NCBI GenBank assembly: GCA_023356515.1
Contig: JAKQYG010000020.1
Location: 1 to 19,854, forward strand
Direction of reading: 5' to 3'
Origin: Trichodesmium sp. MAG_R04
Lineage (GTDB): Bacteria; Cyanobacteriota; Cyanobacteriia; Cyanobacteriales; Microcoleaceae
Length of the DNA stretch: 19,854 nucleotides
In this document: piece after piece, positions 15,957 to 19,854 of the stretch
Layout of the letters: each line of letters opens with the position of its first letter
How positions within the stretch are numbered: position 1 is the stretch's first letter
Made by a program: the position numbers and the translations under genes
Notes under the pieces: generated by a model
What the model was told of the DNA's origin: nothing
What the model saw: only the letters and a program-made list of their open reading frames with translations
The model's database searches: none

Positions 15957-16829
15957 TTATTGATCTGAAAATTTAGTCCAAGCCAATTTAGCAGCTCCAA
16001 CAATACCAGCTTGATTACCTAATTTAGCAGTTAATAACTGTAAGTTTAAATAAGAACTAAAAAGAACTCGTCGCTCAATTTCTGCTTTAGTTATAGGCAA
16101 AAAAAGTTTTGCTGCAGCACTTATTCCACCACCAATAATCACTGCTTCTGGAGTTAAAATATAAATTAAACTTGCTAACCCTGCTCCTAAAACTCGTCCA
16201 TAATTTTGCCAAAATTCTAGGGCAAACTTATCTCCAGCTAAAGCTAAATTTGCTAACTCTAAAGGTTCTTTTCCTGTATCTCGACGAATAGCTTGAACAG
16301 AAACATATTGTTCCAAAGAACCATTATTACCACTGTTACATTTAGGTCCATTAGGGTTTAGAGTTATTAACCCTAACTCTCCCGCCGCACCTTGATGACC
16401 TACAAATAATTGGCTATTTAAAATAATTGCTCCTCCAACACCAGTACCCAGGGTCAGCATAATCATATTTTTAAACTGACTACCTGCTCCTAGCCAAGCT
16501 TCCCCTAAACCAGCACAGTTAGCATCATTAGCTATAACGACTGGTAAACCAGTCTTTTGCGTCAATAATTCGGCTATAGGAACCTCTTGCCAATCTGTTA
16601 AATTAATTGCTACCTTAGATATCTTACCTTGAGCATCAACAGGACCTGGTACTCCAATACCTATCCCTTGGATAATTCCTAAGTTGTTTAGTTGAGGTTC
16701 TTTTATTATTGTGAATATTTTATCTTTTATTAAATCAATAACTGCTTTTGGAGTAGCAGGTTGAGGAGTTGGAACAGTCAAAGATTGATGACATACTCCA
16801 TCTCTACTAAAACATCCCAGTTTAATGGA
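15957..16829 (-). CDS. ROK-family sugar kinase (glucokinase-like), exon 2
   Basis: This exon encodes residues 14-303 of the spliced kinase. It opens SIKLGCFSRDGVCHQS, which joins exactly to the exon 1 end IGIDIGGT to give the ROK entry motif GIDIGGT-SIKLG. Visible parts are GIGIGVPGPVD, the catalytic Asp in VIANDANCAGLGEAW (D115 after splicing), LGTGVGGAI and the GHQGAAGELG block. The usual zinc motif CxCGxxGC is reduced to KCNSGNNGSLEQ, as I recall for other cyanobacterial members. It would phosphorylate glucose or a similar hexose with ATP in the cytoplasm. A shorter start inside this exon (TTG at 16781) would lack the ATP-binding motif and is unlikely to be used. The 3' part of the gene is intact. 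Confidence 0.85.
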   Translation of the reverse strand, partial: SIKLGCFSRDGVCHQSLTVPTPQPATPKAVIDLIKDKIFTIIKEPQLNNLGIIQGIGIGVPGPVDAQGKISKVAINLTDWQEVPIAELLTQKTGLPVVIANDANCAGLGEAWLGAGSQFKNMIMLTLGTGVGGAIILNSQLFVGHQGAAGELGLITLNPNGPKCNSGNNGSLEQYVSVQAIRRDTGKEPLELANLALAGDKFALEFWQNYGRVLGAGLASLIYILTPEAVIIGGGISAAAKLFLPITKAEIERRVLFSSYLNLQLLTAKLGNQAGIVGAAKLAWTKFSDQ

Positions 16830-16871
16830 GTTAAACTAAGCCAGGTAAGTTACCTTATCCGACTCGTCTTC

Positions 16872-16907
16872 AGAACCGGACGTGAGACTTTCATCTCATC
16901 CTGGCTC
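16872..16907 (-). ncRNA. Group II intron domain V
   Basis: Minus-strand sequence GAGCCAGGATGAGATGAAAG, then TCTCACGTCCGGTTCT. This is the conserved catalytic hairpin: GAGCC pairs with GGTTC, the AGC triad is present, and a GAGA/UCUC stem carries a GAAA-type loop. It is directly followed by GAAGACGAGTC and a domain VI hairpin (about 16830-16862). It looks intact, which supports splicing competence. Confidence 0.9.
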
Positions 16908-17050
16908 CTCTCCTAAACGTCCCTTTTCATGGGTACATCCCTACCTTAAGTATCAACATATCCTCCAGCCATTAATCTTCAGGTAAATCCTGTAACTTTA
17001 GCCTATGGGTATGTCTTTTGATCTAAGGCAATTTTAGTATCGTGGCAATG

Positions 17051-18796
17051 TCAGTGCAACAGTTGTTTATTCTTGTATTTGTTGTCCCCAACTTTAGACC
17101 TTGGTATTATGTGGTCTACTTCCATTGGTCTAAAGGTTAACCCACAAGATGCGCATTTATTCTTTTGTCGCTTGAACAGCGTTGTGACTTCTTTCCTGAG
17201 ACCTGGATATTTACCAATTCTGCTACTCCAATAAGTCCAATCACCATCATAGGGTGATTTATTACCTTTAACTTTGATGTGCCGTATAATAGATACATCA
17301 GAGTGTTTGTTTAGTATATACTCACCATCGTTGAGTACCCAATTTCTAGCTTCTTTTACGTTGAGGAAATACTTGTTCTTCACCCAGGTGGCTGACTTGT
17401 TTGGATGTCTTCTGCTTGCCCATCGACCTAATCTTTTCCATAAAAGGTTATCAACTTTGTTGAATACCTCTTTGCTGACTACGGTAGAGTAGTAATTAGT
17501 CCATTCCCTGATTACCGGGTTGAGTTTAGTTATTAGAGCTTTAACGGGGGCAGTTTTGTGAGAGTCAGATATTTGTGCCATCTTCCGGTAGTGAGTTTTG
17601 ACACTTTTAGAGGAGGGTTTAATCAGGGTTTTAAATCCTTGCTTGGTTGTCTTTACCTTATGTTGCCTTATTGTGAATCCTAGGAAGTCAAATCCAGGTT
17701 TGTTTCCTTCATATTCTTCCAAAGTGTGAGCAATTTTAGTTTTTTCTGGTTTTAATTCTAATCCCACGTGGCTTAACCATTTTTGAATCACGGCTTTTGC
17801 TTGTAATACTACTTCAATATCTTCATGTAGGATGACAAAGTGATCAGCATAACGTATTAGAGATAGGCTGTTTTGTTTATCTCGTTTTGCCATTGTTCCT
17901 CCACTTGGATATTTGAGGGGAAGTTTTTTGGCAAATTCCGTTAGCCTTTCTTCCATGCCGTGTAGGGCGATGTTTGCTAGTTGGGGAAGAATTACCCATC
18001 CCTGTGGGATTACCCCTCCCTGTGGCGCACCCACCCCCAAGAGGGGTTGCTGGAATTGTTTATTGTTAAATATTCCAGACTTTAGCCATTGTTTGATTAA
18101 TCCTCTGAAAGGAGATTGACCTATTTTTCCTAGCAGTGCATCATGGTTAATTCTGTCAAAACATTTGGATATATCAGCATCTAGCAAATATTTGGGTTTA
18201 AGCTTAATGCTTTCAAAAATTGCCTCAATGGCATCATGTGCTGACCGTCCCGGTCTAAAACCATAGCTATTAGGTTCAAAACGTGCCTCCCATTCTGGTT
18301 CCATGCCTAACTTCACCAGAGCTTGTAACCCACGGTCGTACATTGTCGGAATGCCTAACGGAAGTTTTCCATCTTTCCCTGGTTGTGATATCCAGACTCT
18401 AGGGGTTGGACTTGCTTTGAGGTAACGCGATGCAAGTAGGTTCACCAAGTCAAATCGTTGCATTGGTGGTAGATTTGTAATATCATCCACTCCAGCAGTT
18501 TTCCTTCCTTGTCTATCCTGTGTCACGTGTCTAACAGCTAACAACCTTGCATAATAACTTTTGGTTAGAAGTCTTTGGTATTTACGCATTTTGCGGATTT
18601 CGCCACGGCTGGATGCTCTGTAAATTAACTTTTGCAACTTAAATACATTCTTCTCAACCCGTTTCCAGTCTATGTCCTTCCATTTAAGTTGAGGATCAAT
18701 AGAAATTTGAGACGGTCTATCGTCTGTATCCCATGCCACTCTTAAAAAGGGTTTTGGATTGCCCAATCTTCTTTTTAGTGTTTTAGCTTTATTCAT
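17051..18796 (-). CDS. ltrA: Group II intron-encoded reverse transcriptase/maturase, probably retrotransposition-dead
   Basis: A 581-residue LtrA-like protein. It has a reverse transcriptase (about residues 85-375), a maturase X domain (about 400-490) and the start of an HNH endonuclease (545-581). RT landmarks include YGFRPGRSAHDA and LLDADISKCFDRINH. Three departures from a working copy are visible. The PQGG motif is duplicated (PQGGVI 258-263, PQGWVI 264-269) by an 18-bp repeat at 17990-18025. The active-site YADD is YADH (316-319). A TGA at 17051 ends the protein in the HNH motif after CASCG, VDHIIPRSK and KNKQLLH; readthrough would continue HCHDTKIALDQKTY to a TAG at 17003. The X domain is complete, so splicing help may persist while reverse transcription and DNA cutting are probably lost. 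Confidence 0.85.
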   Translation of the reverse strand: MNKAKTLKRRLGNPKPFLRVAWDTDDRPSQISIDPQLKWKDIDWKRVEKNVFKLQKLIYRASSRGEIRKMRKYQRLLTKSYYARLLAVRHVTQDRQGRKTAGVDDITNLPPMQRFDLVNLLASRYLKASPTPRVWISQPGKDGKLPLGIPTMYDRGLQALVKLGMEPEWEARFEPNSYGFRPGRSAHDAIEAIFESIKLKPKYLLDADISKCFDRINHDALLGKIGQSPFRGLIKQWLKSGIFNNKQFQQPLLGVGAPQGGVIPQGWVILPQLANIALHGMEERLTEFAKKLPLKYPSGGTMAKRDKQNSLSLIRYADHFVILHEDIEVVLQAKAVIQKWLSHVGLELKPEKTKIAHTLEEYEGNKPGFDFLGFTIRQHKVKTTKQGFKTLIKPSSKSVKTHYRKMAQISDSHKTAPVKALITKLNPVIREWTNYYSTVVSKEVFNKVDNLLWKRLGRWASRRHPNKSATWVKNKYFLNVKEARNWVLNDGEYILNKHSDVSIIRHIKVKGNKSPYDGDWTYWSSRIGKYPGLRKEVTTLFKRQKNKCASCGLTFRPMEVDHIIPRSKVGDNKYKNKQLLH

Positions 18797-19401
18797 TGCT
18801 AATGATTACCTTACATTACGTCTAACAGTGGGTACGTCTGCATAGATATGCTTCTTACCCAATCCTACTCTCTCTAAGACCTACGTCTAGAATGCGCAGA
18901 TTAACCTTGAATGGCTTCCTAAGTATCTCGACCTATATTCTTAGGTGTCTTAGAGAGGTTTCCTCGTTCCCTTATGCCTTTGTTACGACTGATTTAGTGG
19001 GGTAAAATCTCCCGGAGGGTTCGTATTGGTTGTTGATAACCTCGGATCAATAAGGTTATCCAAAGACCCTCTGACTTTCGTCCTACATCCCATAGCTACC
19101 TTTGGAATGGTCTATAGTAACGAGAGTTTAATTACCTTCCTGTTCGTCCACTTGTCAGCCTCTGCTAGAAGTCTCACTTATATGGTAGTTAAAGCTTTGA
19201 CTCCGTTTAGACCAGCTTCGGGGATTGATGTTCAGTCGCTACCCCGTGGCCTATGCTTTCTACCCAACAACAAGGCGGTGGAATTTCACCACTAAGGACA
19301 TAAGAGTTTTCCAATGGCCATATTTAACTTTCTTGAATATTAGCCATGGAAGGCTTGCTATACTTGCTTTTTAGCAGTTTTGACTAGCCAACGAGTCGCA
19401 C

Positions 19402-19440
19402 TGTTCCTCCTATATCAATACCTATAACTAGAGAGTTCAT
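19402..19440 (-). CDS. ROK-family sugar kinase, exon 1
   Basis: Thirteen codons, MNSLVIGIDIGGT, immediately followed by the intron boundary GTGCG. GIDIGGT is the phosphate-binding DxGGT motif that opens all ROK kinases, and it continues in exon 2 as SIKLG. The ATG at 19438-19440 directly follows the stop codon of the upstream 83-aa gene (TAA-ATG), suggesting translational coupling. Confidence 0.85.
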
Positions 19441-19692
19441 TTAATATCTTTCAATACTAGAATTAAATATAGGTTCAACCCGAATGGCAATTATAGCTGA
19501 AGGGCGAACCACCATATATTCTCCTTGAATAGTCTTAATTGGTACATTCACAAACTCTTGAGAGTCATGCTTTGGAACTACAACGCCACTGTACCAGGTT
19601 TGAAAATCTCTAAGACTAAGAAAACGTACTTCTTCACGAGCGCCACCTTCTAATAAAAGGTGTATGGCAAATTCATCAGGATTTTTGGGCAT
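19441..19692 (-). CDS. Conserved cyanobacterial small protein of unknown function
   Basis: An 83-residue protein: FAIHLLLEGGAREEVRFLSL, then FQTWYSGVVVPK, FVNVPIKTIQGEYMVVRPSA and IIAIRVEPIF. I recognise the general sequence style as a widespread cyanobacterial hypothetical, but cannot name a family or function. No signal peptide or membrane segment. Its stop codon abuts the kinase start codon with no gap, so the two genes form an operon and the intron sits in the same transcript 13 codons later. Confidence 0.75.
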   Translation of the reverse strand: MPKNPDEFAIHLLLEGGAREEVRFLSLRDFQTWYSGVVVPKHDSQEFVNVPIKTIQGEYMVVRPSAIIAIRVEPIFNSSIERY

Positions 19693-19710
19693 ATCTCTTA
19701 CACTTACAAG

Positions 19711-19854
19711 TCAAAAGTTAAAAGTACCAATTTCGACTGCTTCATGAAACCTATACAAACCTAGACAGGCTTGCTGTTCAATTCCTGCTTCAACCAAGGG
19801 AGACGGCACCTTCAAGTCCACAGGCGTTCACCGATAAGCTATCGGCATTTTTTG
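19711..19854 (-). pseudogene. Possible decayed C-terminal tail of a transposase (TnpB-like?)
   Basis: On the minus strand from the right edge the frame reads NADSLSVNACGLEGAVSLG and stops at 19790-19792. A one-base shift continues LVEAGIEQQACLGLYRF, then HEAVEIGTFNF, stopping near 19711. It looks like the ragged C-terminal tail that often follows the zinc ribbon in cyanobacterial IS200/IS605 TnpB genes, but the diagnostic zinc ribbon is outside the window, so this is a weak call. A perfect hairpin CCGATA-AGC-TATCGG (19831-19845) followed by six T (on the plus strand) lies inside it. Confidence 0.3.

Larger units (their letters stand above)
16830..19401 (-). mobile_element. Complete group II intron with internal maturase gene
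   Basis: The 2572-base intron interrupts the ROK kinase gene in phase 0. Its 5' boundary at 19401 is GTGCGACTCG (GUGYG type) and its 3' boundary is ...GGCTTAGTTTAAC at 16830. Domain I fills roughly 19401-18800. The reverse transcriptase/maturase gene sits in the domain IV position, and domain V (16872-16907) and domain VI follow. Removing exactly this interval joins ACA (Thr13) to TCC (Ser14) and restores the kinase frame. The copy at 1-142 and the relic at 7222-7826 belong to the same family and lie on the same strand. Confidence 0.9.

Noticed and set aside
17051..18796. Reverse transcriptase of a DGR (as partner of the variable region at 10058)
   Set aside because: It has maturase X and HNH domains and sits inside a group II intron with domain V, so it is an intron protein and not a DGR reverse transcriptase.
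19026..19295. 89-codon plus-strand frame inside the intron
   Set aside because: It lies antisense to group II intron domain I, whose RNA structure explains the conservation.

Overview
The window is from a filamentous cyanobacterium, most likely of the Trichodesmium/Okeania type (Microcoleaceae). The clues are psbN and psbH, a cyanobacterial DUF3146 protein, HIP1 sites (GCGATCGC) in an AT-rich genome, long non-coding gaps, and several group II introns and decayed mobile elements. This placement is inference from gene content and style, not from a database match.

Layout. At 1-640, the 5' end of a group II intron (running off the left edge) lies next to a truncated IS5-type transposase whose upstream IS end is at about 592-636. 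At 1059-5130 there are a secreted START-like protein, a TPR-sulfotransferase fusion and a thioredoxin-TPR protein. At 5152-7162 an MBL-fold hydrolase and aroC form a minus-strand pair. At 7222-7826 a heavily decayed group II intron fills the gap up to psbN. At 7833-10044 come psbN, psbH, tatA, pth and a DUF3146 gene. At 10058-12790 (minus strand) sits a decaying accessory module: a broken Trypco1-like small gene, then a trypsin / transmembrane / periplasmic-binding-protein receptor, then an orphan variable region that looks like the target of a diversity-generating retroelement (DGR). At 13137-14846 is pyrG, followed by an unknown two-repeat protein and a tandem pair of 103-bp MITEs. At 15957-19440 (minus strand) an ROK-family sugar kinase is split by a complete 2.57-kb group II intron. 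An 83-aa cyanobacterial gene abuts its start codon. The right edge holds a doubtful transposase remnant.

The most notable points are these. (1) The intron cuts the kinase between codons 13 and 14, right after the DxGGT phosphate-binding motif. Removing exactly 16830-19401 restores a 303-aa kinase, so the gene works only if the intron splices. (2) The intron-encoded protein has three apparent lesions (an 18-bp duplication in the PQGG motif, YADH instead of YADD, and a stop inside the HNH motif). The intron therefore looks unable to move but may still be able to splice. (3) The trypsin-receptor gene, its decayed co-occurring partner and the DGR-type variable region resemble the trypsin/TCOD conflict systems of multicellular bacteria. 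(4) The MITE pair carries the same end as the IS at the far left, so it was probably mobilised by that transposase family.

No tRNA, rRNA or CRISPR array was seen.
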